Assembly: GCA_000509225.1 (NCBI GenBank)
Contig: BAOK01000001.1
Location: 2,588,914 to 2,652,913, forward strand
DNA from: Parvibaculaceae bacterium Mf 1.05b.01
Lineage (GTDB): Bacteria; Pseudomonadota; Alphaproteobacteria; Parvibaculales; Parvibaculaceae
Length of the DNA stretch: 64,000 bases
Direction: 5' to 3'
Shown here: piece by piece, positions 16,186 through 25,377 of the stretch
Layout of the letters: the number at the start of each line of letters is the position of its first letter
Numbering within the stretch: position 1 is the stretch's first letter
The notes under the pieces: generated by a model
The model's database searches: none
What the model saw: only the letters and a program-made list of their open reading frames with translations
What the model was told of the DNA's origin: nothing
Program-made: the position numbers and the translations under genes

Positions 16186-17874
16186 TTATCGCCGAAATGT
16201 TGAGCGTGCAATCGACACGCTCAACATGATGGTGGGGATGAGACCGAGTGCCACGATGAGCAGAGCGGCGGTGGATGCTTCTGCCAGCCTCTCATCAGAT
16301 GCCAGTCTGTATGTGCGCGTCGCCAGTGTTTCGAAGTTAAAGGGACGCAGCAGAAGCGTCGCGGGCAATTCCTTCATCACATCGATAAACACCAGCAGGA
16401 AACCAGCGAGCAGCGGCCCCCGCAACAAGGGCAGATGGATTGCGGTTAACACGCGTCCGGGCCCTGCACCCAGCATGCGGGCTGCATCATCCAGGGTGCC
16501 GTGAACTTTTTCGAGGCCCGCCTGGGTGCTGTTGAAAGCGGCGGTCAGGAAACGCGCCACATAAGCAAAGAGAAGACCCGCAATCGTTCCCGTCAGCAGC
16601 AATCGCGGTTCCATGCCCAGCGTGTCCCGCATGAATATCGCGAGCTTCGTATCAAGCGTGCCCGCTAGGGCGAGAATCCCGATGGCAATCATGGCACCCG
16701 GCAGGGCATAGCCAAGGGTCGCCAAACGAATGAGAAGCTGGTTCTGCATTGAGGCATCTCTGCGCTCTGCATAGGCTAGGAACAGTGCGATACCCGTCGC
16801 AATGAGTGCCGCGGCCGCAGCAACTGTGAGCGAGTTTCCCGCGAAGGCAAGGAACTGGGACCCGAGAAGCGGATCCCCCACATTGATGGCATAGCGGATC
16901 AGCACGAAGGCGGGTAAGAGAAAGCCAAACGTCACTGGCAATGCACAGGCCAGAAACGCTGCGAGGCTTTTCAACGGGGGCAGGACGATGCGCGCGGCGG
17001 CCACGTCACGCCCGAGCGGGTTGGCCACTGTCCCCTGGCGATTCAAGCGCTCCAGCACGACAAGTCCGCCTGCAAAGAGAAAGAGCACGGCGGCAATCTG
17101 TGCAGCGGCAACCGGCTCTCCCATACCAAGCCAGGTACGGAAGATCCCCGCTGTCAGCGTCGAGACGCCGAAATAGTCGGCCACACCATAGTCGGCAATG
17201 GTCTCCATGAGGGCGAGCGCCACGCCACCGGCAATGGCTGGACGGGCGCACGGCAGCGCGACACGCAAGAAGGCTTGGGTGGGCGACACGCCCAGCACGC
17301 GGGTTGCTTCAACAAGCGCAACAGACTGGCGCTGAAAGGAGGTCCGGGTGAGGAGATAGACATAAGGATAAAGAACGAGGCTCAACATGAGCGCTGCGCC
17401 GCCTAGAGAGCGGATCGGCGGGAAGGCATAATCGCCCGCCTGCCAGCCAGTGATGTCTCGGAGCAGAGTCTGCACAGGCCCGGCAAACTCCAAAAGGTCT
17501 GTGTAGACATAGGCGATGATGTAGCCCGGCATCGCAAGTGGCAGCACCAGAGCCCAACTCAAGATGCGTTGGCCTGGAAACTCAAATGAGACGATGAGCC
17601 AGGCACTGCCCACGCCCAACAGGATGGTCATGATGCCGACCAACACCATCAGAAGGAGCGTGTTCCCCACATAGCCGGGCAAGACGGTGCTGCCCAAATG
17701 AACCCAGGCATCCCCGCTTGTCTGTGTCAGACTCCAGAGCACGGCCAAAATGGGGGCCGCGACAAGAAGTGCCACCAGGGCTGTCGCCACAGGCCAGCCG
17801 AGCGTCGAAGCAAACCGCGGGCGCCCACTGGTGGGTATTCCTGAAGAACCATGATCTTTTTGGGTGACTGACAT
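16186..17874 (-). CDS. fbpB: Ferric iron ABC transporter permease (FbpB type, double-domain)
   Basis: About 562 aa, a fused pair of ABC permease domains with about 12 helices. The two EAA-type loops that contact the ATPase are visible (EATRVLGVSPTQAFLRVALP in the first half, DDAARMLGAGPGRVLTAIHLP in the second). This double architecture is typical of FbpB/SfuB/HitB iron importers. I take the ATG at 17874 (MSVTQKDHG). The frame stays open upstream to 18240 but would run through the divergent ATPase gene. It is divergent from fbpC, sharing a 90-base control region. Confidence 0.88.
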   Translation of the reverse strand: MSVTQKDHGSSGIPTSGRPRFASTLGWPVATALVALLVAAPILAVLWSLTQTSGDAWVHLGSTVLPGYVGNTLLLMVLVGIMTILLGVGSAWLIVSFEFPGQRILSWALVLPLAMPGYIIAYVYTDLLEFAGPVQTLLRDITGWQAGDYAFPPIRSLGGAALMLSLVLYPYVYLLTRTSFQRQSVALVEATRVLGVSPTQAFLRVALPCARPAIAGGVALALMETIADYGVADYFGVSTLTAGIFRTWLGMGEPVAAAQIAAVLFLFAGGLVVLERLNRQGTVANPLGRDVAAARIVLPPLKSLAAFLACALPVTFGFLLPAFVLIRYAINVGDPLLGSQFLAFAGNSLTVAAAAALIATGIALFLAYAERRDASMQNQLLIRLATLGYALPGAMIAIGILALAGTLDTKLAIFMRDTLGMEPRLLLTGTIAGLLFAYVARFLTAAFNSTQAGLEKVHGTLDDAARMLGAGPGRVLTAIHLPLLRGPLLAGFLLVFIDVMKELPATLLLRPFNFETLATRTYRLASDERLAEASTAALLIVALGLIPTIMLSVSIARSTFRR

Positions 17875-17903
17875 TCTACACTTGATACAAATAGCGCTCG
17901 CCT

Positions 17904-17948
17904 GCGCAAAGTAATTTTGCGCCTCAATCGCAATTCTAGCCTCAATCG
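17904..17948. promoter_or_regulatory. Inverted repeat and direct repeat in the fbpB/fbpC control region
   Basis: GCGCAAA (17904-17910) and TTTGCGC (17916-17922) form a perfect 7-5-7 palindrome between the divergent iron-import genes. It is followed by two copies of GCCTCAATCG at 17921-17930 and 17939-17948, 18 bases apart. Iron importers in Alphaproteobacteria are normally controlled by Fur/Mur, Irr or RirA. The GCAAA-n5-TTTGC core loosely recalls an alphaproteobacterial Fur/Mur-type site, but I cannot score it. The regulator is therefore left open. Confidence 0.5.
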
Positions 17949-17964
17949 AGCCAATTAGTCGCGC

Positions 17965-19014
17965 ATGCCCTTGGATTTCAGCAATATCGCCCATGCCTAT
18001 GGCAGCGAAAAAGTGCTCACCGACATCAGCCTGTCGGCGGCGGACGGGGAAATACTCTGTCTTCTGGGCGCATCTGGCAGCGGTAAAACAACCCTTCTGA
18101 GACTGGCTGCCGGGCTTGAAACTCTTCAGGCCGGCAGCATTGGTCTCAACGGGAATATGCTTTCTCAACCTGGACGGGATGTCCGGGCGGAAGAACGCAA
18201 GATTGGCATGGTTTTTCAGGATCATGCCCTCTTTCCCCATTTATCGATCGCAGAAAATGTGGCGTTCGGTTTGCCGAGGTCCAACCCAGATCGGGGAGAA
18301 ATTGTTGCACGGACCCTCGCCGATGTGGGCCTTGAAGGGCTTGGCGAGCGCTACCCTCACACCCTGTCAGGCGGTCAGCAGCAACGGGTCGCTCTTGCCC
18401 GTGCGCTCGCGCCAGCCCCCTCTGTGATCCTGTTGGATGAACCCTTTGCCAGCATTGATGTGACACGACGGCGGCAGCTCCGCGAACATGCGCGCCTTGC
18501 CCTCAAACAATCGGGTGCGATCACCATCATGGTGACACATGACCCGGACGAAGCCCTGGACATGGCGGACAAAATTGCCGTGATGGATGACGGCCATATC
18601 CTGCAATGCGGCGAGCCAATTGAGCTCTACAACGCACCTGCAACAGCGCTTGTCGCTTCTCTCTTTGGCGATGCCCAGACGTTTCGGGCAAAAATCTCTG
18701 GTGCCGAAGCGCATTTCGACTATGGGACTTGCCCTGTTAGCTCGTCGACAAACGGGCACGCTGATGGGACCGTCGCAAACCTTGTGGTGCGTCCGAGCAG
18801 TGTGACCCTGACGCCCGCGTCAGAGGGCGAGGGACTTCATGTTCTTGATAGGCGGTTTCGTGGAAGTCATTGGCTTGTGCTTGTTGGCACCAACAATGCA
18901 AACGACGCGCCGCTCCGGGTTCATATGGCTGATGCATCAGAATTTGAAGAAGGCACACCTGTTCGCGCATCCTTTGGAGGCACGGGCGTCTTCCTTTTTC
19001 CCGCGGCGAACTGA
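17965..19014 (+). CDS. fbpC: Ferric iron ABC transporter ATP-binding protein (FbpC type)
   Basis: 349 aa. Walker A is GASGSGKTT (about residues 36-44), the Q-loop is VFQDHALFPH, the ABC signature is LSGGQQQRVA and Walker B is VILLDEPFASID, followed by the H-loop MVTHDPDEA. A C-terminal TOBE-like domain (about 240-345) fits the FbpC/PotA branch. It energises the FbpB permease encoded divergently and is followed by the binding-protein gene on the same strand. The ribosome-binding sequence is weak. The ATG at 17965 fits the family start. Confidence 0.93.
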   Translation: MPLDFSNIAHAYGSEKVLTDISLSAADGEILCLLGASGSGKTTLLRLAAGLETLQAGSIGLNGNMLSQPGRDVRAEERKIGMVFQDHALFPHLSIAENVAFGLPRSNPDRGEIVARTLADVGLEGLGERYPHTLSGGQQQRVALARALAPAPSVILLDEPFASIDVTRRRQLREHARLALKQSGAITIMVTHDPDEALDMADKIAVMDDGHILQCGEPIELYNAPATALVASLFGDAQTFRAKISGAEAHFDYGTCPVSSSTNGHADGTVANLVVRPSSVTLTPASEGEGLHVLDRRFRGSHWLVLVGTNNANDAPLRVHMADASEFEEGTPVRASFGGTGVFLFPAAN

Positions 19015-19103
19015 CCCATCGAGCGCAATATCCCTTGTTTTGCACCGGTGGCGGCCCTACATTTCTCGGAATTGATAGTCATTCTTAAAAAGGTGCCCGC
19101 CCC

Positions 19104-20138
19104 GTGTCCAAAACATTCGGCAAAGCTCTGATCCCCATTATCGGCGTGTTTCTGGTCATTTTTGCCGTTTCCAATGGTCAGGCATCTGAAGAACTCAACA
19201 TCTATTCCGCCCGGCACTACGACACGGACCTGATGCTCTATGAGCGTTTTACCGAAGAGACAGGCATCAAGCTCAATCTGATCGAAGGCAAGAGCGAAGA
19301 GCTACTCGCGCGCCTAACACAAGAGGGAGAGTTCAGCCCCGGCGACGTTCTCCTCACTGTTGATGCGGGTCGACTGTGGCGCGCGGAAGAAGCCGGGCTC
19401 TTTGCTCCCATCACATCGACACTGATTGAAGAGCGTATCCCAGCCCATCTCAGACATCCGGACGGGTTGTGGTTTGGTATTTCAAAGCGCGCACGTGTGG
19501 TGATTTACAATAAGGATGCAGGTGCGCCTCAAGACCTCACCACTTACGCCGATCTGGCGGACCCTTCCCTCGCGGGCCAGGTTTGTGTGCGGTCGTCGAG
19601 CAATATCTACAATATCTCCCTTCTTGCCTCGATTGTGGCGCATGACGGCGCAGAGGCGGCGGAAGCCTGGACCGAGGGTGTTGTCGCCAATTTCGCCCGC
19701 GCGCCTCAGGGCAATGACACAGCGCAGATCCGTGCGGTTGCAGCTGGAGAGTGCCGCGTGGGCATTGCCAACACTTACTATGTTGCACGCCTCATGCGAT
19801 CAGAAGACGAGGCTGACCAAGCTGTCGCTGACAAGATCGGTGTGATCTTCCCGGAACAAGAGACCCGCGGAACCCATGTTAACATTTCCGGTGCCGGGCT
19901 GCTTGCTCACGCTCCTAACAAGGACAATGCGGTTCGGTTTCTGGAATTTCTGACCAGTGACTGGGCACAGAAGGTGCTCGCTGACGGCAATAATGAATAT
20001 CCCGCTGTCGCCAGTGTTGACGCAGAAGGCCCCGTGACTGCTCTGGGCACCTTCAAAGAGGACGAGATTAACGCCTCTGCCCTTGGGGAAAATCAGTCGC
20101 TTGCGATTAGAATCTACGACCGAGCAGGCTGGCGCTAA
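19104..20138 (+). CDS. fbpA: Ferric iron ABC transporter substrate-binding protein (FbpA/FutA type)
   Basis: 344 aa periplasmic protein with signal peptide (LIPIIGVFLVIFAVSNGQA, cleavage about residue 27). The mature start LNIYSARHYDTD and the paired tyrosines in NTYYVARL are the usual iron ligands of FbpA/FutA proteins. The start is a GTG at 19104 with AAAAAGG upstream. It lies 89 bases after fbpC. The gap includes GATAGTCATTC, weakly Fur-box-like but not convincing. It completes the importer with fbpB and fbpC. Confidence 0.92.
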   Translation: MSKTFGKALIPIIGVFLVIFAVSNGQASEELNIYSARHYDTDLMLYERFTEETGIKLNLIEGKSEELLARLTQEGEFSPGDVLLTVDAGRLWRAEEAGLFAPITSTLIEERIPAHLRHPDGLWFGISKRARVVIYNKDAGAPQDLTTYADLADPSLAGQVCVRSSSNIYNISLLASIVAHDGAEAAEAWTEGVVANFARAPQGNDTAQIRAVAAGECRVGIANTYYVARLMRSEDEADQAVADKIGVIFPEQETRGTHVNISGAGLLAHAPNKDNAVRFLEFLTSDWAQKVLADGNNEYPAVASVDAEGPVTALGTFKEDEINASALGENQSLAIRIYDRAGWR

Positions 20139-20183
20139 ATCACGGACAAGCGGTCAAAACGGCGCGCATTTCTGCTACAAAGA

Positions 20184-20210
20184 GCCCGCAAATGCATTGT
20201 TGAAAGCGGG
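20184..20210 (+). promoter_or_regulatory. Hairpin covering the cobT ribosome-binding region
   Basis: CCCGC at about 20185-20189 can pair with GCGGG at 20206-20210, with an A-T and a G-U pair extending the stem. The GCGGG arm is the only purine-rich stretch just before the cobT ATG at 20213. Pairing would lower initiation. No cobalamin riboswitch consensus is found ahead of cobT. Confidence 0.35.
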
Positions 20211-20212
20211 TT

Positions 20213-21274
20213 ATGAGTGAATTTCCAAATTGGGTAACCAGTGCGCCGCCAAAGCCGGATGCGGCGGCAGAGGCCCGGGCGCAGGCACGCCAAGCGCGGC
20301 TGACGAAGCCCGCTGGGTCTCTGGGGCAGCTGGAAGACATTGCGATCCAACTTGCAAGTCTCAGCAACACAGATCGGCCCTCGGTCTCAAAGCCGCATAT
20401 ACTGATCTTCGCAAGTGATCACGGCATTACTGCGGAAGGCGTTTCCGCTTATCCGTCTGAAGTCACCGGCCAGATGCTTGCAAATTTTGTTACCGGCGGT
20501 GCTGCCATCTCTGTTCTTGCGCGCGAACAAGGCGCGGCGCTGCAGGTAGTCGATGTCGGCACCCTGGCGCACGACGTGCCGCATGGCGTGCATGCTGACA
20601 AGATTGCCCACGGCACTGATAATTTTCGGCGCTTTGAGGCCATGAGCGAAGATGAACTGTTCCACGCGCTGGGAGCCGGGCGGAACGCAGCAGCGCGGGC
20701 CATTGGCGAAGGGGCCGACCTGCTTCTCCTCGGTGAGATGGGCATTGGGAACACCAGCGCAGCAAGTGCTGTCGCAGCAGCCCTCACGGACGGAAATGTT
20801 GCTGCCCTTGCTGGCGCGGGAACCGGTCTTAATGCTGAAGGCATCTCACACAAAACCCGCGTCATTGCCGAGAGCCTTGCCTTCCACAAGCTGGATGCAG
20901 GGAGCGCTGACGCAGCACAAGCCCTTCGTAAAGTGGGTGGACATGAAATTGCCGCTCTCGCAGGTGCTGCGATCACCGCCGCACAGGCCCGTGTGCCTGT
21001 CTTGGTTGATGGGTTCATTTGTACAGCAGCAATGCTCGCTGCTGTCAGCGCAAACCCGTCTATTCGTCCTTGGCTTCTTTTCTCTCACCGGTCTGCGGAA
21101 AGTGGCCATGCAAGGGTGCTTGACGCGCTTGATGCCAATCCGCTTTTTGATCTGGGACTTCGCCTCGGAGAAGGCAGCGGCGCTGCTCTCGCACTTCCCC
21201 TTCTTCGGCTTGCCTGCTCTCTTCATAATGAGATGGCGACGTTTGACAGTGCCGGCGTATCGTCGATCACATGA
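20213..21274 (+). CDS. cobT: Nicotinate-nucleotide:DMB phosphoribosyltransferase
   Basis: Makes alpha-ribazole phosphate from nicotinate mononucleotide and 5,6-dimethylbenzimidazole for the lower loop of cobalamin (CobT in Salmonella naming, CobU in Pseudomonas naming). 353 aa, normal length. Family signatures include KPAGSLGQLEDIA near residue 30, FASDHGITAEGVSAYP near 65, LLLGEMGIGNTSAASA near 170 and a HRSAESGH segment near 290. The catalytic Glu expected near the C terminus is plausibly in LRLGEGSGAALAL. It is the first gene of a tightly packed forward operon. Its stop overlaps the next start by 4 bases. Confidence 0.95.
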   Translation: MSEFPNWVTSAPPKPDAAAEARAQARQARLTKPAGSLGQLEDIAIQLASLSNTDRPSVSKPHILIFASDHGITAEGVSAYPSEVTGQMLANFVTGGAAISVLAREQGAALQVVDVGTLAHDVPHGVHADKIAHGTDNFRRFEAMSEDELFHALGAGRNAAARAIGEGADLLLLGEMGIGNTSAASAVAAALTDGNVAALAGAGTGLNAEGISHKTRVIAESLAFHKLDAGSADAAQALRKVGGHEIAALAGAAITAAQARVPVLVDGFICTAAMLAAVSANPSIRPWLLFSHRSAESGHARVLDALDANPLFDLGLRLGEGSGAALALPLLRLACSLHNEMATFDSAGVSSIT

Positions 21275-21867
21275 ACAATCCCGCACATATCACCATCTTG
21301 CGCCACGGTGAGACTCCGCTCACCGGTCTTTTTTGCGGTAGCAGCGACCCGGAGCTCACAGACGCCGGATGGCGCTCGCTTGCGGCCCGCACAAAAGACG
21401 AGTCGTGGGACCGGGTCATCACGTCGCCGCTTAGGCGCTGTCATGCCTTTGCCGAAAGCCTCGAGCTTCCGCTAGATGTTGATGCGCGGGTCAGAGAAAT
21501 GGATTTCGGAGACTGGGAAGGAAAGTCGACGGAAGAAGTCTGGACATCCGACCAAAAAGCACTCACGGCGTTCTGGAATGATCCCACTGCAAATCCGGCG
21601 CCGGGCGGTGAGCCCTGGGCCGTGATGTGCGCCCGCACCGCAGAGGCATTTGAGGAGATAGCGCGCGCGGCCCAAGGGCAGCGCGTCCTTCTTCTGACTC
21701 ATGCTGGTGTTATGCGGTCTCTGCTCGTTACTCAGCTTGGCCTTCCCTTCGCATCTGCCTGGAAAGTCTCTCTGCCGACCGCAAGCGTGCTGGAGGTAAC
21801 TGCACATCACGATCCTGACCACGCAACTCTTGACGTCCAGCTGACAGCGTTAAAGGGGGATGGATGA
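21271..21867 (+). CDS. cobC: Histidine phosphatase, probable alpha-ribazole phosphatase
   Basis: 198 aa histidine-phosphatase-fold protein. The RHGET motif (residues 9-13) contains the phosphorylated His. The second catalytic His is in LLTHAGVMRSLL, and MDFGDWEGKS is the conserved middle motif seen in CobC/phosphoglycerate-mutase-like enzymes. It should remove the phosphate from alpha-ribazole phosphate or adenosylcobalamin phosphate. It overlaps cobT and cobS by 4 bases each, so translation is coupled. Assignment to CobC rests on the gene order. Confidence 0.9.
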   Translation: MNNPAHITILRHGETPLTGLFCGSSDPELTDAGWRSLAARTKDESWDRVITSPLRRCHAFAESLELPLDVDARVREMDFGDWEGKSTEEVWTSDQKALTAFWNDPTANPAPGGEPWAVMCARTAEAFEEIARAAQGQRVLLLTHAGVMRSLLVTQLGLPFASAWKVSLPTASVLEVTAHHDPDHATLDVQLTALKGDG

Positions 21868-22607
21868 CGGCGCCACTCACTTCTTTCATTCTCGCGGTGC
21901 AGTTTTTAACGCGCCTGCCCACACCTCAAGTGACCGAATTTGAACCAAGGGCGCTCAGCCGTGCATCGAGCTTCTTCCCTGCCGTCGGTCTTATCGTCGG
22001 CTCTCTTTTAGCGTCGGTGCTCTGGAGCGGATCACTTATTGATCCCTGGGTGGGTGCCGTGCTGACGCTTGGCGCGTGGGCCCTCGTCACCGGCGCACTT
22101 CACCTTGATGGTCTGTCAGACCTTGCCGATGCGCTGGGTGCCGCGCACGCAGATGAAACACGCTTCCATGAGGTCCTAAAAGATCCCCATATCGGTACGT
22201 TTGGCGTCGTAAGCCTGATCGTGCAATTGGCCGTGAAGCTTGTGCTCCTGATGCTGATCGCCGAGCAAGAGCTCTTTTGGGTTTTGATCCCGCTCTGCGC
22301 CTGGGCACGGCTTGGCCCGCTTTTCTGGGCCCAGTACCTGCCGGTCCTGCATCCGCAATCCACTGAAGCAGAAGGCATGGGGGAGCGGTTTTCGTGGGAG
22401 ATCAACCCGCTCACACCTTGGGCATGGGCGGCCCTCCTCCTGGTGAGCGCCTGGAGTGCGCCCGTCTTTCTGGCAGCACCGTTCATCCTTCTGGTTTGGG
22501 GAGCATACTTACAGATAAGATTAAAGGGCCAGACCGGTGATAGCCTCGGTGCAGGGATTGAGGTTTCAGAGAGTTTGCTGCTTCTGGCCTGTGTCATTTT
22601 CATTTGA
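21864..22607 (+). CDS. cobS: Adenosylcobinamide-GDP ribazoletransferase
   Basis: 247 aa integral membrane enzyme that joins adenosylcobinamide-GDP to alpha-ribazole (phosphate). About six helices. The hallmark GALHLDGLSDLADAL and DPHIGTFGV loops supply the acidic residues that bind Mg and substrate. The N-terminal LAVQFLTRLPTP is typical. It overlaps the phosphatase gene by 4 bases and is followed by cobU after a 10-base gap. Confidence 0.95.
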   Translation: MTAPLTSFILAVQFLTRLPTPQVTEFEPRALSRASSFFPAVGLIVGSLLASVLWSGSLIDPWVGAVLTLGAWALVTGALHLDGLSDLADALGAAHADETRFHEVLKDPHIGTFGVVSLIVQLAVKLVLLMLIAEQELFWVLIPLCAWARLGPLFWAQYLPVLHPQSTEAEGMGERFSWEINPLTPWAWAALLLVSAWSAPVFLAAPFILLVWGAYLQIRLKGQTGDSLGAGIEVSESLLLLACVIFI

Positions 22608-22617
22608 GGGTACTCCA

Positions 22618-23172
22618 ATGACCAATGCCTTCCATCTGCCAGACGCAGGTCCTTTCGCGGCTCTCATTCTCGGCGGTGCGCGGTCGGGCAAGAGTCGGTA
22701 CGGCGAAGGCCTTGTGACAGATGCCTCGGGTGATTTGGTCTATGTGGCAACAGCCGAAGCCCGCGATGATGAAATGGCGGAGCGCATCACCCATCATCAG
22801 AGCCGCCGTGGAACAGACTGGCGATTGATTGAAGAGCCCCTCGATCTGCCAGGCGTCCTGCGCAATCAGGTGAGTGACAAAGACATCGTTCTCATCGACT
22901 GCCTGACGCTCTGGCTGGGCAATCTGATGGAGGCAAAAGAAGACATTGCTTCTGCCACCTCCAACCTATTGGCCGCGATCAAAGCCTGCCCTGCGCGGCT
23001 TGTGTTCATCTCAAATGAGGTGGGTCAGGGTATCGTGCCGGACAATGCACTGGCACGGCAGTTCCGAGACGAAGCGGGGTGGCTGCATCAATCCTTGGCG
23101 GCAGAAATTCACGCTGTCCTTGTCGTGATGGCGGGTCTGCCTCTTATTTTGAAGACACCGCAGCAAGACTAA
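22618..23172 (+). CDS. cobU: Bifunctional adenosylcobinamide kinase / phosphate guanylyltransferase
   Basis: 184 aa. Phosphorylates adenosylcobinamide and transfers GMP from GTP to make adenosylcobinamide-GDP. The P-loop [12 protein letters not shown] lies at about residues 18-29. The [10 protein letters not shown] segment holds the His expected to carry GMP. The later [10 protein letters not shown] and [12 protein letters not shown] are also family signatures. The ATG at 22618 is used. An upstream in-frame start at 22537 would run into cobS. Its last 29 bases overlap the 3' end of cobQ on the other strand. Confidence 0.95.
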   Translation: MTNAFHLPDAGPFAALILGGARSGKSRYGEGLVTDASGDLVYVATAEARDDEMAERITHHQSRRGTDWRLIEEPLDLPGVLRNQVSDKDIVLIDCLTLWLGNLMEAKEDIASATSNLLAAIKACPARLVFISNEVGQGIVPDNALARQFRDEAGWLHQSLAAEIHAVLVVMAGLPLILKTPQQD

Positions 23173-24610
23173 GAAGTCCATCCACGTCGAGCGCCTCTTC
23201 CATTGCATCCGCCAGATTATCCAGGGCGCGGTCGGTTTTATCGTCGTGATTCTTACCGTCGCTCGCCACGCCTAACTGGCTCAAGAAGTCCCTGCGAAAC
23301 GCGCCACTCTTAAAAAGTCCGTGAACGTAAGCGCCCATAATGTGCCCATCTTCACTAACGGCGCCATGTGGAATGCCTTCGACTTCCAGGAACGGGCGTT
23401 CCAGATCCCGCCCTTTGGTCTCACCGATATGGATCTCGTATCCGGAAAAAGCGGCGCCCGAGATCGCAGCTTTTCCTCTGACAGTGCGCACCTGTTTCTC
23501 AGGCTGCATAATGGTCGCCACATCGAGAAGCCCGATACCCGGTGTTTGTGTCGCCGGGCCTTCAATGCTCTCAGGGTCGTCTATCTGTGCCCCCAGCATC
23601 TGATACCCACCGCAAAGACCCAGGACCCATCCGCCACGACGGATATGCGCCTGCAGGTCAATGTCCCACCCTTGAGTTCTGAAGAAACCCAGATCTGCAA
23701 TCGTTGATTTGGTGCCTGGTAAGATGACCAGGTCTGCATCACCCGGAAGCGGTTTGCCTGGCGGGATGAATTGCAAATCTACGCTTTCTTCCTGTGCGAG
23801 CGGATCGACATCGTCGAAATTCGCAATGCGCGAGAGCATGGGCACAGCTATTTTGAGTTGGCCTGCCGCATGTGTCTGGCTGCGCTCCAGCACCACCGCA
23901 TCTTCAGCAGGCAGATCAGCAACCGCACGAACCCAAGGCAGGACACCGAAGCTTGGCCATCCGGTTCGTCGCTCAATCTCCCGCAATCCCTCGTCAAAGA
24001 GAGAGATATCGCCCCTGAACTTGTTAATGAGGAAGCCTTTAATCATATCTTGGTCAGCAGGATCGAGCACTGCATGGGTGCCGACAAGACTTGCGATGAC
24101 CCCCCCACGGTCAATGTCCCCAATGAGGACCACTGGCGTTCCGGTTTCGGTTGCAAAGCCCATATTGGCGATGTCGCCTGCGCGCAGATTGGTTTCTGCA
24201 GGACTGCCTGCGCCCTCTACCAGAAGGAGATCTGCATCCCCCTTTAGCGCTTCAAAGCTTTCAATGACTGACGCCAGCAACTGCTTTTTGCGGGTCTGAT
24301 AATCCCGGGCCTCCGCCATTCCCCAGACTTTCCCCTGCACAACTATCTGAGCTCCGACGTCACTTTGGGGTTTGAGAAGGACCGGATTCATGTGAATGCT
24401 CGGTGCCACTTTGCAGGCACGCGCCTGCAGCCATTGTGCCCGACCGATCTCGCCCCCCTCAACAGTAACAGCGGCATTGTTTGACATGTTTTGCGGCTTG
24501 AACGGGCGGACCGACAACCCCCGATTTACTGCAGCCCGGGCCAGCCCCGCAACAAGCACGGACTTGCCGACATCGGACCCTGTGCCCTGAAGCATGAGCG
24601 CCTTTGTCAT
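23144..24610 (-). CDS. cobQ: Cobyric acid synthase
   Basis: Amidates side chains b, d, e and g of adenosylcobyrinic acid a,c-diamide using glutamine and ATP. 488 aa. The N-terminal dethiobiotin-synthetase-like ATP domain ([11 protein letters not shown] at residues 8-18) is joined to a class I glutamine amidotransferase domain. Its nucleophile Cys is in [12 protein letters not shown] and the His is probably in GAYVHGLF. It is the last gene of the riboswitch-headed operon and overlaps btuD by 4 bases (ATGA). Corrin-ring genes and CobB are not in this window, so whether de novo synthesis exists cannot be decided here. Confidence 0.95.
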   Translation of the reverse strand: MTKALMLQGTGSDVGKSVLVAGLARAAVNRGLSVRPFKPQNMSNNAAVTVEGGEIGRAQWLQARACKVAPSIHMNPVLLKPQSDVGAQIVVQGKVWGMAEARDYQTRKKQLLASVIESFEALKGDADLLLVEGAGSPAETNLRAGDIANMGFATETGTPVVLIGDIDRGGVIASLVGTHAVLDPADQDMIKGFLINKFRGDISLFDEGLREIERRTGWPSFGVLPWVRAVADLPAEDAVVLERSQTHAAGQLKIAVPMLSRIANFDDVDPLAQEESVDLQFIPPGKPLPGDADLVILPGTKSTIADLGFFRTQGWDIDLQAHIRRGGWVLGLCGGYQMLGAQIDDPESIEGPATQTPGIGLLDVATIMQPEKQVRTVRGKAAISGAAFSGYEIHIGETKGRDLERPFLEVEGIPHGAVSEDGHIMGAYVHGLFKSGAFRRDFLSQLGVASDGKNHDDKTDRALDNLADAMEEALDVDGLLSLAAVSSK

Positions 24611-25377
24611 GGGGCGTCGCTCAGGCGCCGATCAACCACCACATCTCCACGGTCATCCCGGCGCACACCGATGCGATAGACACGGGCGAGATTTTCGTCA
24701 CTCAATACCTGGTCGGGCGTTCCATCTGCGACAAGCTTCCCCTCGTGCATCAGACAGAGGCGGTCACAATAGCGGCCAGCCAGGTTGAGATCATGCAGCA
24801 CGACCCCAACGGCAGTTCCATCGCTTGCAGTCGCCTTCAGGGCTTCCATAGTAGTCAGCTGATGATAGGGATCGAGGGAGGCGGTGGGTTCATCCACCAG
24901 CAGGACTGTCGCCTGTACCGCAAGAGCCCGTGCAAGCAGGACCCGGCTCCGCTCGCCACCTGAGAGCTCTGTCACCGGGCGATGGGCAAATGACTCAACG
25001 TCTGTTGCCGCCAATGCTGCATCGATTGCCTGCTCATCTTCAGGCTTCAGGGTTTCCCATGTGGAGCGATGTGGCACACGGCCAAGCGCCACCAGACGCC
25101 GGGCGGTCAATGGCCAGGCAACGCTCTGACCCTGCGGGAGATAGGCAATGGCTTGTGCATGTTTGTGCGGCGCGTCAGCGGTAATATCGGTGCCGTCCAA
25201 CAAAACTGAGCCCCTGTCCACCGGCACGAGACGCAAGAGGGATCGCAGAAGGCTTGTTTTGCCCGCACCGTTTGGCCCCACAAACCCCACTATCTCACCA
25301 GGCCCTATTTCCATGGAGACATTGCGGACCGCGGCGTGGGTGCCCAGCGACACTGATATGTTCTGCGCAGCGATCAT
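24607..25377 (-). CDS. btuD: Cobalamin ABC transporter ATP-binding protein (BtuD/HmuV type)
   Basis: 256 aa ATPase of the FecE/BtuD group. Walker [10 protein letters not shown], signature [15 protein letters not shown], Walker [14 protein letters not shown] and H-loop VLHDLNLA are all present in order. It pairs with the adjacent FecCD permease; the two genes overlap by 4 bases. Position between btuC and cobQ, downstream of the cobalamin riboswitch, makes corrinoid the likely cargo rather than haem or siderophore. Confidence 0.92.
   Translation of the reverse strand: MIAAQNISVSLGTHAAVRNVSMEIGPGEIVGFVGPNGAGKTSLLRSLLRLVPVDRGSVLLDGTDITADAPHKHAQAIAYLPQGQSVAWPLTARRLVALGRVPHRSTWETLKPEDEQAIDAALAATDVESFAHRPVTELSGGERSRVLLARALAVQATVLLVDEPTASLDPYHQLTTMEALKATASDGTAVGVVLHDLNLAGRYCDRLCLMHEGKLVADGTPDQVLSDENLARVYRIGVRRDDRGDVVVDRRLSDAP

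Noticed and set aside
17875-18240. Extension of the iron permease into the divergent ATPase gene
   Set aside because: It has no homology to permeases and would remove the control region.
19060-19100. Fur box before fbpA (GATAGTCATTC region)
   Set aside because: Only a weak partial match, without clear symmetry.
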